Notes: generated by a model not told the origin, from the letters alone. DNA of 64,000 nt from an uncultured Lachnospiraceae bacterium (GCA_947576945.1 CANPTH010000004.1:51715-115714); one strand, 5' to 3'; positions 36,562 to 46,213 are shown, numbered from the stretch's first letter. Numbers and translations: made by a program.

Positions 36562-37257
36562 ATGGATAAAAAAATAGAAATGGCAATAGATGATCTTACC
36601 TTGATTAAGCGGGTGATCCAGAGGACCAGACAGGATTTTTCCCGAATATCCGCATATTTTATCGGAATCGGACTTTTGAATCTTGCGATGTGGCTGTCAG
36701 AGGAGACTGCCTATATGATTCTGAATCTGTTCGGATATGGACATCCTGCGGCAAGGGTATTCTGGTGGGGAGGGCGCGTCCTGCTTCTGGTGGGCTATCT
36801 GCTTTTATTTATTTATTATTATCAAAAGGTAAAAAAGAAAGGCAATGAGATTTGTGAGGGCATGGTGAAGATATGGATGATCGTATTGATCGGAATCCGG
36901 ATACTGGGATGGCTGTATATCCGTTTGCTTCCCAGTGGAAATGATGATAAAATTACAGTGTTGTGGAGGTGTCAGGAATTGATTGAGGTGCTTCCGGTGT
37001 TGTTCGCGCTTTTTATGACAGGGATTTTGACGAAGAGAACGCTGATTACAGCGATTACGGCGTTTTACAGTATCTTCTATTTTGTACTTTTTGTGAGTAT
37101 GAAAGAAGTGTCTTACGGAACCTGGGGAGGTGTGGGGACGCGAATCTCTGCCAGCAGAGTGTGCATTCAGTATTTGATGAGCCTGGGGATGATCTTACTT
37201 GGCATCTATCTGTGGCGCAGGCGTGAAGGCAGGTTAAAAGAAACGGATCGGGGATGA
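36562..37257 (+). CDS. Six-helix membrane protein of an ABC/regulator operon
   Basis: 231 aa. A short charged N-terminus (MDKKIEMAIDDLTLIKRVIQ) is followed by about six membrane helices and a basic tail. I do not recognise the family. It has a GGAGG site, lies 108 bp after the ATPase, and overlaps the regulator gene by 4 bp. The gap upstream holds two hairpins (GTTGAA..TAAATT with AATTTAGTTCAAC at 36455-36490, and CCTGCG/CGCAGG) that may tune expression. Confidence 0.65.
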   Translation: MDKKIEMAIDDLTLIKRVIQRTRQDFSRISAYFIGIGLLNLAMWLSEETAYMILNLFGYGHPAARVFWWGGRVLLLVGYLLLFIYYYQKVKKKGNEICEGMVKIWMIVLIGIRILGWLYIRLLPSGNDDKITVLWRCQELIEVLPVLFALFMTGILTKRTLITAITAFYSIFYFVLFVSMKEVSYGTWGGVGTRISASRVCIQYLMSLGMILLGIYLWRRREGRLKETDRG

Positions 37258-37562
37258 TTATGGAAATAAATGCGATACCGGAGGCTTTGCAGACAAAGCT
37301 GCGGCTGGCGGTGCTTTCTGCGCTGCTGACCGGGGAGAAGAATTTCAGAGAGCTGAAAGGGATTACGGAGGCAACGGACGGTAATCTGGGCGCTCAGTTA
37401 AAAAAGTTGGAGGAAGCGGGTTACATAGCGGTCAGAAAGGCTTTCGTGAACAAAAAGCCGCAGACCACCTGCACCCTGACGGAATTTGGCAGACAGCAGT
37501 TTAAAGAGTATGTGGAGATGCTGGAGCGGTTGTTCAGGCAGGCAGAAGAACCACGGGACTGA
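37254..37562 (+). CDS. Winged-helix transcriptional regulator (HTH_34/MarR-like)
   Basis: 102 aa. A helix-turn-helix followed by a wing (KLRLAVLSALLTGEKNFREL, TDGNLGAQLKKLEEAGYI, KKPQTTCTLTEFGRQQF) matches the HTH_34 group of small repressors. Its start overlaps the upstream gene (ATGA); an ATG at 37260 is also possible. It is the last gene of the ABC operon, so autoregulation through the ATAGAG sites is likely, but inferred. Confidence 0.85.
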   Translation: MIMEINAIPEALQTKLRLAVLSALLTGEKNFRELKGITEATDGNLGAQLKKLEEAGYIAVRKAFVNKKPQTTCTLTEFGRQQFKEYVEMLERLFRQAEEPRD

Positions 37563-37645
37563 TCCGGACGCTGCCTGTAGTGTCGTGTTTGTGCATCGGT
37601 ATAGTGTATCTGGGGTACCGTCCAGATTTGTGTCAAAGCAGAAAG

Positions 37646-37680
37646 AAATGCGGGACAGGCGATTCCCGTCCCGCATTTTA
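37646..37680. terminator. Bidirectional terminator between the regulator gene and glgD
   Basis: AAATGCGGGAC (37646-37656) pairs with GTCCCGCATTT (37668-37678), 11 bp perfect, with A-rich and T-rich flanks on both sides. It serves the convergent genes. Confidence 0.88.
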
Positions 37681-37733
37681 ACTCTTGATAAAGACCGCAG
37701 ATTTCCGGTCGGATATCCGAGTCAGGCACAATC

Positions 37734-38879
37734 TTATACCACCTTAAACTTCTCGATATAAACCGGGAAAGTATCCGTGCCTTTCATCTCTTTACCGGCG
37801 GTGATTGTCACATTCTTGTCTGTGATCAGATATTCCACATTCGCGCCCGCTTCCACCACGGTATCCTGCATCAGGATGCAGTTCTTCACGGTAGCGCCTT
37901 TGCCGACTTTAACACCTCTGAAGATCACGCTGTTCTCTACTTCGCCTTCGATTACGCAGCCGTCAGCCATCATTACATTCTGCACTTTGGCGCCGTCCTT
38001 ATAGTGGGTCGGGTTGTCGCCGCGGATCTTCGTATAGATGGGAGCGGAAGAGAAGAGCGCGTCCAGATTGTAGTCATCCAGCAGCTTCATGTTCTCTTCG
38101 AAGTAGCTCTTCATACCGCTGATGCGTGCCACATAGTCCGTATACTTGTAAGCCTGTACGTTAAGCTTACCAAGCTGCGGCATGATGACGTCACGCATAA
38201 AGAAGGAACGTCCCTGAATGTAAGCGTCATTTATAATATCGATCAAAAGTTCACGGCTGACAACGAAAATGTTCATGGACAATTTCTGTACGCCGTCGGT
38301 CTTCGGATTGATGTATACTTTCTTAAGCCGTCCGTCTTCCACATCAAAGGTATAGTAGAAGATTCTGTCATTGGTCGGATAGTTCAGCAGTTCCTCAGGG
38401 ATCTCCTGCTCATTGTAGGCGATCGTCATATCCGCACCGCTGTCAATATGTGTCTGCAGCATGGCGCTGAAATCAAAGTTCACAACCACATTCGTATCCG
38501 ACATGATCACGTATTCCTCTTTCTGGTCTCGCAGGAAGTCCAGAAGGCTTGCCAGTGCGCTTGCGCGTCCTACATAAGGGCCGCCTACTTCTTTCTCCGC
38601 AAAAGGAGGGAAGATGCGCAGGCCGCCGTTCTTGCGGATCAGATCCCATTCGCGGCCGGAACCCAGATGATCCATTAAGGAGTGATAGTTCTTGTTCACC
38701 ACGACAGAGATATTGTCAATGCCGGAGTGGGTCATGCTGGACAGAATAAAGTCAATGACACGGTAACGGCTGGCAAAAGGGATGGAAGCCATCAAACGCA
38801 CGCTGACCAGTTCCGGAACCAGAGCATCATAACTGTTTGGGAAAATAATACCGACTACACTTGTGTTTGATTTTACCAT
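37734..38879 (-). CDS. glgD: Glucose-1-phosphate adenylyltransferase, GlgD subunit
   Basis: 381 aa nucleotidyltransferase-like protein with a C-terminal left-handed beta-helix. It lacks the canonical GGxGxRL nucleotide motif at its N-terminus ([17 protein letters not shown]), as expected for GlgD, the regulatory partner of GlgC in Firmicutes. It overlaps glgC by 7 bp and is the downstream gene. Confidence 0.94.
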   Translation of the reverse strand: MVKSNTSVVGIIFPNSYDALVPELVSVRLMASIPFASRYRVIDFILSSMTHSGIDNISVVVNKNYHSLMDHLGSGREWDLIRKNGGLRIFPPFAEKEVGGPYVGRASALASLLDFLRDQKEEYVIMSDTNVVVNFDFSAMLQTHIDSGADMTIAYNEQEIPEELLNYPTNDRIFYYTFDVEDGRLKKVYINPKTDGVQKLSMNIFVVSRELLIDIINDAYIQGRSFFMRDVIMPQLGKLNVQAYKYTDYVARISGMKSYFEENMKLLDDYNLDALFSSAPIYTKIRGDNPTHYKDGAKVQNVMMADGCVIEGEVENSVIFRGVKVGKGATVKNCILMQDTVVEAGANVEYLITDKNVTITAGKEMKGTDTFPVYIEKFKVV

Positions 38880-40081
38880 TGCTCTTCACCACCTTCTACA
38901 TTATTTCTGACCATGGCGTTGGGGCCTACCACGGCATTCTCACCGATGGTAACACCGGAGCCGACGGTTGCCACACCATTCTCATCGCCCGAAGGCATTG
39001 CGCCCACCACGGCATTTTCACAGATTGTTACATTCTCGGCTACGATACAGTGTTTCACCACGGCGCCTGCCTTGACGGTCGTGCCGCCCATCAGCACTGC
39101 ATCCTCGACAACCGCGCCGGCATCCACCTTCACGCCGCCGAAAAGAATGGAGTGCTTCACGCTGCCCTTGATCCGGCAGCCGTCGGTGATCATGGAATTC
39201 TCCACGACTGCACCGGGGTTGATCTTGTGTCCGGTCATGCCGGCATTGCGGCTGTAGATCTTCCAGTCTTCGTCGAAAAGGTTGATGCCGCTGTGCTCGG
39301 GATCCAGTACTTCCATGTTGGCTTCCCACAGGGAAGCGATGGTTCCTACATCCTTCCAGTAGCCGTTGAAATGATAAGCATACATCTGACGGTGGTCACG
39401 CAGAAGGTTGGGGATGATGTTGTTGCCGAAATCGTTCTCGGAATTCGGATCAGCTTCATCCTCTTCCAGATACTGTTTTAAGATATCCCAGTTGAAGATA
39501 TAGATACCCATGGAAGCCAGATTGGACTTCGGGTTCTTGGGTTTCTCCTGGAATTCCGTGATCTTGTCATTCTCGTCGGCTACCATCAGACCGAAGCGGG
39601 GAGCCTCTTCCCAGGGTACTTCCATAACGGCTACGCTGAATTCCGCGTTCTTCTCCTTATGGAATTTCAGGAAGGCGCTGTAATCCTGCTTACAGATCTG
39701 ATCCCCGGAAAGGATGATAACATACTTGGGGTCATAGCGTTCAATAAAGGATATATTCTGATAGATTGCATTTGCTGTACCTTTATACCAGTCTGAGCCG
39801 TGTGCTTTCTGGTAGGGCGGCAGTACATGCACGCCTCCGTAAAGACGGTCCAGATCCCAGGGCTGGCCGTTGCCTATGTACTCATTTAATTCCAGCGGTT
39901 GGTACTGGGTCAGGATTCCCACGGTATCAATGCCTGAATTAACGCAGTTGGAAAGCGGGAAATCGATGATACGATATTTGCCGCCAAAAGGAACTGCAGG
40001 TTTTGCAAGCTTCTCGGTCAGTGCATACAGACGGGAACCCTGTCCGCCGGCAAGAAGCATTGCAATCATTTCTTTTGCCAT
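38873..40081 (-). CDS. glgC: Glucose-1-phosphate adenylyltransferase, catalytic subunit
   Basis: 402 aa. The N-terminal motif [16 protein letters not shown] and [15 protein letters not shown] mark an active ADP-glucose pyrophosphorylase. The C-terminal part is a beta-helix of hexapeptide repeats. It makes ADP-glucose for glycogen synthase GlgA. The start is fixed by AAAAGGAGG on the minus strand just upstream (40091-40100); a TATAAT -10 candidate lies at 40115-40120. Confidence 0.96.
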   Translation of the reverse strand: MAKEMIAMLLAGGQGSRLYALTEKLAKPAVPFGGKYRIIDFPLSNCVNSGIDTVGILTQYQPLELNEYIGNGQPWDLDRLYGGVHVLPPYQKAHGSDWYKGTANAIYQNISFIERYDPKYVIILSGDQICKQDYSAFLKFHKEKNAEFSVAVMEVPWEEAPRFGLMVADENDKITEFQEKPKNPKSNLASMGIYIFNWDILKQYLEEDEADPNSENDFGNNIIPNLLRDHRQMYAYHFNGYWKDVGTIASLWEANMEVLDPEHSGINLFDEDWKIYSRNAGMTGHKINPGAVVENSMITDGCRIKGSVKHSILFGGVKVDAGAVVEDAVLMGGTTVKAGAVVKHCIVAENVTICENAVVGAMPSGDENGVATVGSGVTIGENAVVGPNAMVRNNVEGGEEQW

Positions 40082-40262
40082 ATTACTATTCCTCCTTTTA
40101 AACTTTATAAAAAGATTATATAACAAAATCATGGAAAATAATAGAAAAATCCGAAAAAAGTCGAAGAAAATTATAATCTTTTTCTATTGACATTTCGAAG
40201 AAACTGTGAATAGATAAAAAACGGCAAATTTGTGCCGAAAAAGCGAGAGGAATGAAATTTGC

Positions 40263-40632
40263 ATGAAGGACATTACGATGATAGGCGGCGCGGGCGGTTC
40301 GATGACTGTCTTTTTTGCCGGAATGGTACGCGGTGACGGGTATACAGTGGCCGCTTTTTTGATCCTGCTGCTCTTTTACGGAATCTATATCGGAAAAATG
40401 ACGGCTCAGAGAAAAAAGGGGATCAGGACAGACCAGATCGGAAAAAAAGGTTTTGTCTTTGCTGCAGCCGTAAGGCAGATGCGTGACAGCTGGCGTGCGG
40501 GAATTGTTTACGCTCTGGGCTGTGGTTATACTCCATTTGCAGATCATGCAGGAAGAAGCGTATCTGGAATCTGTTTTTGGAGAAGCCTGTCGACATTACA
40601 GGCAGGAGATCGGACGATGTTTCGGCAGATGA
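40263..40632 (+). pseudogene. Decayed isoprenylcysteine carboxyl methyltransferase (ICMT) family gene
   Basis: The first 60 codons read as the family's N-terminus (AFLILLLFYGIYIGKMTAQR, GIRTDQIG), then jump after a deletion to MRDSWRAGI, a conserved later segment. A further deletion and frameshift follow: the family ending reappears in another frame as WAVVILHLQIMQEEAYLESV and stops at 40630-40632. The single open frame through this region is therefore a chimera of frames, not a real protein. About half of the gene, mainly membrane helices, is lost. Confidence 0.8.
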
Positions 40633-40729
40633 AAATAAGGAAAGGGTCATTTCAGGTTGCCTTGCGGGCGCTGCAATGATAAAATAGACTTATATTTTAA
40701 AGAATTTTGTCTGCAAAAGGAGCGTATAC

Positions 40730-41419
40730 ATGAAAGAAGTCAGAATATTGGAGATCAAGCAGAGCGTCTTTGCGGATAACGACAGACAGGCGACGCTTCT
40801 GCGGCAGGAGCTTCGGGAGAAGAAGCTCTTTCTGCTCAATCTCATGTCTTCGCCGGGATCCGGCAAGACAACTACGTTGATGAGAACCATAGAGGCGCTG
40901 CGTGACACGTTGAGAATAGGGGTCATGGAGGCGGATATTGATTCTGACGTGGATGCCAGAACGATCTCCCAGTCCGGCGTGAGAGTCATTCAACTGCATA
41001 CCGGCGGTATGTGCCATCTGGATGCGGAGATGACAAGGCAGGGGCTGGAAGGACTGGATACGGCGGAACTTGACCTGGTGATTCTGGAGAATGTGGGGAA
41101 CCTGGTGTGTCCGGCGGAGTTTGACACCGGGGCGACGAAGAACGCCATGATCCTTTCGGTGCCGGAGGGACATGACAAACCGCTGAAATATCCGTTGATG
41201 TTTTCCGTCTGTGATGTGGTGCTGGTGAATAAGATCGACGTGCTTCCCTATTTTGACTTCGATCTGGAGAAGTGCCGGGAATATGTGCACATGCGCAATC
41301 CGCAGGCGAAGATCATTCCGATCTGCGCCAGGACGGGGGAAGGGATGCAAGAGTGGACGGACTGGCTGCTGCAGGAAGTGAGAGGTAACAGTTCAGACCA
41401 GGTCTTTACATTACTATGA
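40730..41419 (+). CDS. hypB: Nickel incorporation GTPase HypB
   Basis: 229 aa. P-loop MSSPGSGKTTTLM, the metal-binding TGGMCHLDAEM segment, VILENVGNLVCPAEFD, and VNKIDVLPYF (NKxD). It delivers Ni to metalloenzymes, classically NiFe hydrogenase, with HypA. There is no His-rich or CxxCGC N-terminus. AAAGGAG precedes the ATG. No hydrogenase structural gene is in the window; hypA lies at 44641. Confidence 0.94.
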   Translation: MKEVRILEIKQSVFADNDRQATLLRQELREKKLFLLNLMSSPGSGKTTTLMRTIEALRDTLRIGVMEADIDSDVDARTISQSGVRVIQLHTGGMCHLDAEMTRQGLEGLDTAELDLVILENVGNLVCPAEFDTGATKNAMILSVPEGHDKPLKYPLMFSVCDVVLVNKIDVLPYFDFDLEKCREYVHMRNPQAKIIPICARTGEGMQEWTDWLLQEVRGNSSDQVFTLL

Positions 41420-41511
41420 AAGTCTTCGACTTTCACAGCATGGATGGCCATGCGGCCCGCCAAGCGGCAGGCTGAGCATGATGTAAGTTTACTGTAAAAG
41501 ACCGTGAGAAT

Positions 41512-41656
41512 ATGTAAATTGGGCCAAAAGAATCTGCACCTCGCCGAAGGGCGCTAAACGTCCGGGGGACGTTTGCTAAGCGCCGACCGGAGTGGAACGT
41601 AGACACTTGGAATGGGCAGCTTCCGTAACAGGGAAGCCGAAGGCTGAACTGTTACA
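41512..41656 (+). repeat. Dispersed structured element, copy 2 (between hypB and the flavoprotein gene)
   Basis: Closed by TGTAA (41513-41517) and TTACA (41652-41656). It shares with copy 1 the order of AATCTG (41531-41536)/CAGCTT arms, a CGCC hairpin and AACAGGGAAGCCGAA. Here the central hairpin is enlarged by about 35 bp that themselves form a perfect AAACGTCC-GGG-GGACGTTT stem (41556-41574) inside GGCGCT/AGCGCC arms. The small hairpin AGCC-GAA-GGCT (41635-41645) is stronger than in copy 1. It ends 16 bp before the next ATG. Confidence 0.6.
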
Positions 41657-41672
41657 GTGAGAGGAGAGGGAT

Positions 41673-44453
41673 ATGGAGAGAAGACTTGACAAAGAGAAAT
41701 ATCCGGAATATGTATATCCGGAGCATAAGCCGGATCACAGTAAGCCGGAGCGGGAGAGCATCGTAAAGCTGGGTAAGATGATCACGGACAGGATTCCCCA
41801 GAAGCTGGGGATCAAGAAGATCACCAGAGATGATCCGGAGTATTGGGGTCTGGCGGGCGTGTTGACCGACGAGGAGGCTGAGATAGCGCTGAAGATGGGC
41901 GTGCGTAAGCCGAAGACCCTGCCAGAGATGGTGAGGCTTACGGGTATTCCGGCCAGAGAGCTGGAACCGAAGCTGCAGGAGATGTCCGTGAAGGGCATTC
42001 TGGAGTACAACTGGGAGAACCTGCAGCGGGAGAAACAGTATGTACTGCCCATGTTTGTGCCCGGCTGTGGTGAGTTTTTCAATATGAACACGAAGGTGAT
42101 CGAGGAGCATCCGGAGGTGACGCTGTTCTTCGAGCATATGTCGAGACTGCCGCTTGAGCATGTGACGCCTTTCGTGGGGGAGGGCGGTAACGGCATCGGG
42201 ATGCATGTCATTCCGGTGGAAAAGGCCATTGAGATGGAAAGCGAATCTATCAATCTGGAGCATATTTCCTACTGGCTGTCGAAGTACGAGGGGAAATATG
42301 CGGCAAGTCCCTGTTCCTGCAGGCGTTCCAGATTGAAGCATGACGAGGGCTGCGCCGACGATCCGGAGGGCTGGTGCGTGGCAGTGGGCGATATGGCGGA
42401 TTATGTGGTGGAGACCCAGAAGGACGGACGCTATATCACGAAGGAAGAGGCGCTTGAAATTTTCAGGCAGGCGGAGGAGAACGGCTTCGTTCACCAGATC
42501 ACGAACATTGATGGAGCCAACAAGATTTTCGCCATCTGTAACTGTAATGTGAATGTGTGCTATGCACTGCGTACTTCACAGCTTTTTAACACGCCGAACA
42601 TGTCCCGCTCCGCTTACATCGCGAAGGTGGATAAGGAGAAATGCGTGGCCTGCGGCAAATGTGTTGAGTACTGTCCGGCAGGTGCGGTGAAGCTGGGACA
42701 GAAACTGTGTAAGAAGGACGGCAGCGAGGTTACTTATCCGAAGATGCCGCTGCCCCAGGAACAGAAGTGGGGAGAGCATATGTGGACCCACAATTATCGG
42801 GACGTGAACAGGATCAACTGCTACGATACCGGCACGGCGCCCTGTAAGACGGCCTGTCCGGCCCATATTGCGGTGCAGGGGTATTTGAAGCTGGCGAAAG
42901 AAGGGCGTTATGAAGAGGCGCTGGCGCTGATCAAGAAAGACAATCCGCTGCCGGCTATCTGCGGGCGCATCTGTAACAGGCGGTGTGAAGACGCCTGCAC
43001 CCGCGCGACGCTGGACGAGGCGGTTGCCATTGATGCGGTGAAGCGCTTTGTGGCGGAGCGGGATCTGCATGCCGAGACGCGTTACATACCGAAGAAGGTA
43101 GTGCCTTCCTTAAAGGGGGCTTTCGAGGAGAAGATCGCCATCATCGGTTCCGGGCCGGCGGGCCTGTCCTGTGCCTATTTCCTGGCGGAGAAGGGGTATC
43201 GGCCCACTGTCTTCGAGAAAAGTGAGAAGCCCGGCGGTATGCTGACTTACGGCATTCCTTCCTATAAACTGGAGAAGGATCTGATCGAGGCGGAGATCGA
43301 GGTTATCAAAGCCATGGGCGTAGAGATCAGGTGCGGTGTGGAAGTGGGCAAAGACGTTACCATTGATCAGCTCAGAGCGCAGGGCTATAAGGGATTCTAT
43401 CTTGCCATCGGCTGTCAGGGCGGCAGAAAACCCGGTGTGCCGGGTGAGGACGCGGCCGGGGTCTATACGGCGGTGGAATTCTTAAAAGAGGCGGGACAGA
43501 AGGAAGGCTTCGACCTGGGCGGTGACGTGGTAGTTGTTGGCGGCGGCAATGTGGCCATCGACGCGGCCAGGGTAAGCACCCGCTGCGGTACGGGTAGGGT
43601 ATCCATGTTCTGTCTGGAAAGCCGGGATGAGATGCCGGCCAGCAGAGAGGAGATCCTGGAGGCGACGGAAGAGAAGGTTGCCATCCACAACGGCTGGGGA
43701 CCGCAGGAAATCCTGACGGAGAACGGACGGGCCGTGGGTGTGGTATTTAAGAAGTGTATCCGTGTCTTTGACGACAACCATAGATTTGCCCCGGTTTACG
43801 ATGAGCAGGAGACAATGACCGTTGCCTGCTCTGCGGTGATCTTCAGTGTGGGTCAGGGCATTGTATGGGGAGACCTGCTGCAGGGTACGCAAGTGGCGCT
43901 GAGACCGAATGGCGGCGCTGTTGCGGACAGCCTGACCTATCAGACGGCCGAACCGGATATCTTTGTGGGCGGTGATGTGTATACAGGGCCGAAATTCGCC
44001 ATTGACGCCATCGCGGCAGGCAGGGAGGGTGCGGTATCCCTGCACCGTTTCGTGCACGAACACTGTACGCTGACCATCGGCAGGAATAGAAGAGACTTTA
44101 TCGAGCTGGATAAGGAGAATATTTTTATCGCCAGCTATGACAATACGGACCGCCAGCGGCCGGAGAAAGCGGAGGAGGCGCAGGCACGCTCTTTCCGTGA
44201 TCTCTCCCACACGCTGACAGAGGAACAGGTGAAGGCAGAGACATCCCGCTGTCTGGGCTGCGGAGCATCGGTGGTGGATCCCAATAAGTGTATCGGCTGC
44301 GGCGTCTGTACGACGAAATGCGTCTTCGACGCTATCAGCCTGCACCGGGAGCTGCCGGGCTGCTCAGAGATGGTCAAGTCGGAGGATAAGCTGAAATATG
44401 TGCTGCCGAATATGGTGAAGCAGTCGTTGAAGGTGAAATTTAAGAAGAAGTGA
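41673..44453 (+). CDS. Multi-cluster Fe-S flavoprotein, GltD-like FAD/NAD(P) oxidoreductase
   Basis: 926 aa. In order: an N-terminal module with unusual Cys groups (PCSCRR at about 212, ICNCNVNVC at about 288); a ferredoxin motif CVACGKCVEYCP (about 324); the GltD/DPYD-type Fe-S segment CKTACPAHIAVQGYL to CNRRCEDAC (about 390-440); an FAD Rossmann motif GSGPAGLSCAYFLAEKGY (about 491); an NAD(P) motif VVGGGNVAIDAAR (about 620); and a C-terminal CLGCG plus CIGCGVCTTKC ferredoxin (about 859-881). It probably moves electrons between NAD(P)H and ferredoxin or a partner. Its place between hypB and hypA suggests a link to a Ni enzyme, which is inference. Confidence 0.85.
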   Translation: MERRLDKEKYPEYVYPEHKPDHSKPERESIVKLGKMITDRIPQKLGIKKITRDDPEYWGLAGVLTDEEAEIALKMGVRKPKTLPEMVRLTGIPARELEPKLQEMSVKGILEYNWENLQREKQYVLPMFVPGCGEFFNMNTKVIEEHPEVTLFFEHMSRLPLEHVTPFVGEGGNGIGMHVIPVEKAIEMESESINLEHISYWLSKYEGKYAASPCSCRRSRLKHDEGCADDPEGWCVAVGDMADYVVETQKDGRYITKEEALEIFRQAEENGFVHQITNIDGANKIFAICNCNVNVCYALRTSQLFNTPNMSRSAYIAKVDKEKCVACGKCVEYCPAGAVKLGQKLCKKDGSEVTYPKMPLPQEQKWGEHMWTHNYRDVNRINCYDTGTAPCKTACPAHIAVQGYLKLAKEGRYEEALALIKKDNPLPAICGRICNRRCEDACTRATLDEAVAIDAVKRFVAERDLHAETRYIPKKVVPSLKGAFEEKIAIIGSGPAGLSCAYFLAEKGYRPTVFEKSEKPGGMLTYGIPSYKLEKDLIEAEIEVIKAMGVEIRCGVEVGKDVTIDQLRAQGYKGFYLAIGCQGGRKPGVPGEDAAGVYTAVEFLKEAGQKEGFDLGGDVVVVGGGNVAIDAARVSTRCGTGRVSMFCLESRDEMPASREEILEATEEKVAIHNGWGPQEILTENGRAVGVVFKKCIRVFDDNHRFAPVYDEQETMTVACSAVIFSVGQGIVWGDLLQGTQVALRPNGGAVADSLTYQTAEPDIFVGGDVYTGPKFAIDAIAAGREGAVSLHRFVHEHCTLTIGRNRRDFIELDKENIFIASYDNTDRQRPEKAEEAQARSFRDLSHTLTEEQVKAETSRCLGCGASVVDPNKCIGCGVCTTKCVFDAISLHRELPGCSEMVKSEDKLKYVLPNMVKQSLKVKFKKK

Positions 44454-44640
44454 GGCTGGATTTTTGGTTTGCAGGAGTCCGGGCCGTCCGGGCCGGGCGT
44501 CGTGTACCGGCAATGTTACAGAGTGATAAATAAGGACGGGTAAGGAAGCGGAGTGAATGCAGTTTTCCGGCCGGAAAGAGCCGGAAGATTGGCCGGAAAG
44601 CGAACTGGAGAAGAAGCGGAAAGACAGGCGGGAAAGCAGG

Positions 44641-44985
44641 ATGCATGAATTAGGCGTGGTGTTTCATATTATGGACAGTCTGGAGAAAGTGGCGGTCGAG
44701 AATGAGGTGACGGGTATCTCCAGGGTAGTACTGGAGCTGGGCGAAGTATCGACGGTGATCGAGTCTTATCTGCACAACTGCTGGCAGTGGGCGGCGAAGA
44801 AGAGAGAGCTGTTCTCGGAGGCGGAACTTGTGGTGGAGACGATCCCTGCGCGCACCTACTGTGAAGGCTGCGGACAGACCTATGCCACCGTGGAGCACGG
44901 GAAAATATGTCCCTGCTGTCACAGCCCGGATACGTGGCTTCTGCAGGGGAATGAGTTTAATATCAAAGAGATAGAAGTGTATTGA
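44641..44985 (+). CDS. hypA: Nickel metallochaperone HypA
   Basis: 114 aa. MHELG gives the essential N-terminal His-Glu Ni site, and the zinc loop is CEGCG with CPCCH. It hands Ni over with HypB. The frame is open 28 codons upstream (from 44557) with a charged, low-complexity stretch, but His2 must follow the initiator Met, so the ATG at 44641 is chosen. Confidence 0.93.
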   Translation: MHELGVVFHIMDSLEKVAVENEVTGISRVVLELGEVSTVIESYLHNCWQWAAKKRELFSEAELVVETIPARTYCEGCGQTYATVEHGKICPCCHSPDTWLLQGNEFNIKEIEVY

Positions 44986-45021
44986 TGTGATGTGAAAGAT
45001 AAGAGGGGAGTGTGAGTAGTT

Positions 45022-46056
45022 ATGTTTCATTTGAGTGGCGGCATGACAGGCTGGCAGATTTTGGGCTGGGTGATGGTATTTGCGGGACTGATCATCATGA
45101 ATGAGATCGCGCGGCGTTCCAAGGCGGGTGGTGCAGTCTGCTTCTTCGTGATTCCGGCGGCATTGACGGTTTATTTTATTTCTATTTATGTGGGTGCGGC
45201 GCAGGGCGCGGAGTGGGCGCTGAACAACCAGACTTACGTGCATATGAACAGCTGGTTCCATTATGCCAAGCTCTATGCGGCGCTGGCCGGCTGCATCGGT
45301 TTTATGATCATCAAGTATCATTGGGGTGGTTTGGGGAAATCCCATGCTTTTAAGGTATTCCCTTTTGTGATCGTGGCGATCAATATTCTGATCGCTGTTG
45401 TCTCGGATTTTGAGTCGGCTGTCAGGGCCGGTTCGATCATGGGCGGCTGGTGGAAATCCTCCGAAGGCGTATGGCTTTACGGCGGCTGGTGGAATATCTT
45501 AAACGGCATTGCCGGTCTGATCAATATTTTCTGCATGACAGGCTGGTGGGGTATCTATTCATCAAAAGACAAGAAGGATATGCTCTGGCCGGATATGATA
45601 TGGTACTATATTCTGGCTTACGATATCTGGAACTTCCAGTATACGTATCTGAATCTGCCGACCCATGCATGGTACTGCGGCTTTGCGCTGCTGCTGGCGC
45701 CGACGGTGGCCAATGCCTTCTGGAATAAGGGCGGCTGGATCCAGAACCGTGCCAACACGCTGGCGTTGTGGTGCATGTTCGCGCAGGTATTCCCGTTGTT
45801 CCAGGATGGAAGCCGGTTTACCACCGTATCTTCCGTATACGGAGAAGCCGGGGCAGCGGCAGCCTTCGGTGAAGCGATGCCGGCTATGGCCAATCCCACG
45901 GCGCAGGGAATTATCTCGGTGCTTTCAATCGTGGTCAATGTGGTTGTCTTTGCGGTCATCCTTGTGCGGGCGAAGCAGCAGAAGCGAAATCCGTATACCA
46001 ATGAGATCTTTAAGGATCAGAAAGATTTCAAGATGGCGATGGCAAGGGCGGAATAA
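45022..46056 (+). CDS. DUF5692 family multi-pass membrane protein
   Basis: 344 aa, about nine membrane helices, very rich in Trp and Gly (IMGGWWKSS, LYGGWWNIL, MTGWWGIYS). It matches the pattern of DUF5692 proteins, whose function is unknown. It is the last gene after hypB, the flavoprotein and hypA, and a terminator follows. Confidence 0.75.
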   Translation: MFHLSGGMTGWQILGWVMVFAGLIIMNEIARRSKAGGAVCFFVIPAALTVYFISIYVGAAQGAEWALNNQTYVHMNSWFHYAKLYAALAGCIGFMIIKYHWGGLGKSHAFKVFPFVIVAINILIAVVSDFESAVRAGSIMGGWWKSSEGVWLYGGWWNILNGIAGLINIFCMTGWWGIYSSKDKKDMLWPDMIWYYILAYDIWNFQYTYLNLPTHAWYCGFALLLAPTVANAFWNKGGWIQNRANTLALWCMFAQVFPLFQDGSRFTTVSSVYGEAGAAAAFGEAMPAMANPTAQGIISVLSIVVNVVVFAVILVRAKQQKRNPYTNEIFKDQKDFKMAMARAE

Positions 46057-46074
46057 CAGAGTTTTATGTGCAGG

Positions 46075-46116
46075 AAAGGCTTTTCGGAGAATGAGAGTTC
46101 TTCGGAAAGCCTTTTT
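46075..46116 (+). terminator. Rho-independent terminator after the DUF5692 gene
   Basis: AAAGGCTTT (46075-46083) and GGAAAGCCTTT (46104-46114) form the stem, followed by T residues. It closes the hypB-hypA operon. Confidence 0.8.
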
Positions 46117-46213
46117 GCTTTCGATCCAAGCTGATGTCGTTAAACGTAGTAGGAGTTTCATCTGGTTGCATACACGGCGCCTCCTTTCCCAATACTGTAG
46201 ACCATGAACGACA

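Noticed and set aside
38004..39481. Two long plus-strand open frames (38004-38678, 38861-39481) over glgD and glgC
   Set aside because: Both are antisense to intact glg genes and their composition follows from the codon bias of those genes.
41415..41440. GAAAGTC-TTC-GACTTTC hairpin after hypB as a terminator
   Set aside because: There is no T-run after it and the operon appears to continue; it may be a processing site.
44557..44640. N-terminal extension of HypA
   Set aside because: HypA needs His as residue 2 for nickel binding; the extension is charged low-complexity sequence.
46117..46213. Short minus-strand frames next to the regulator remnant as a small gene
   Set aside because: They run into the DUF5692 terminator and show no ribosome binding site or conserved pattern.
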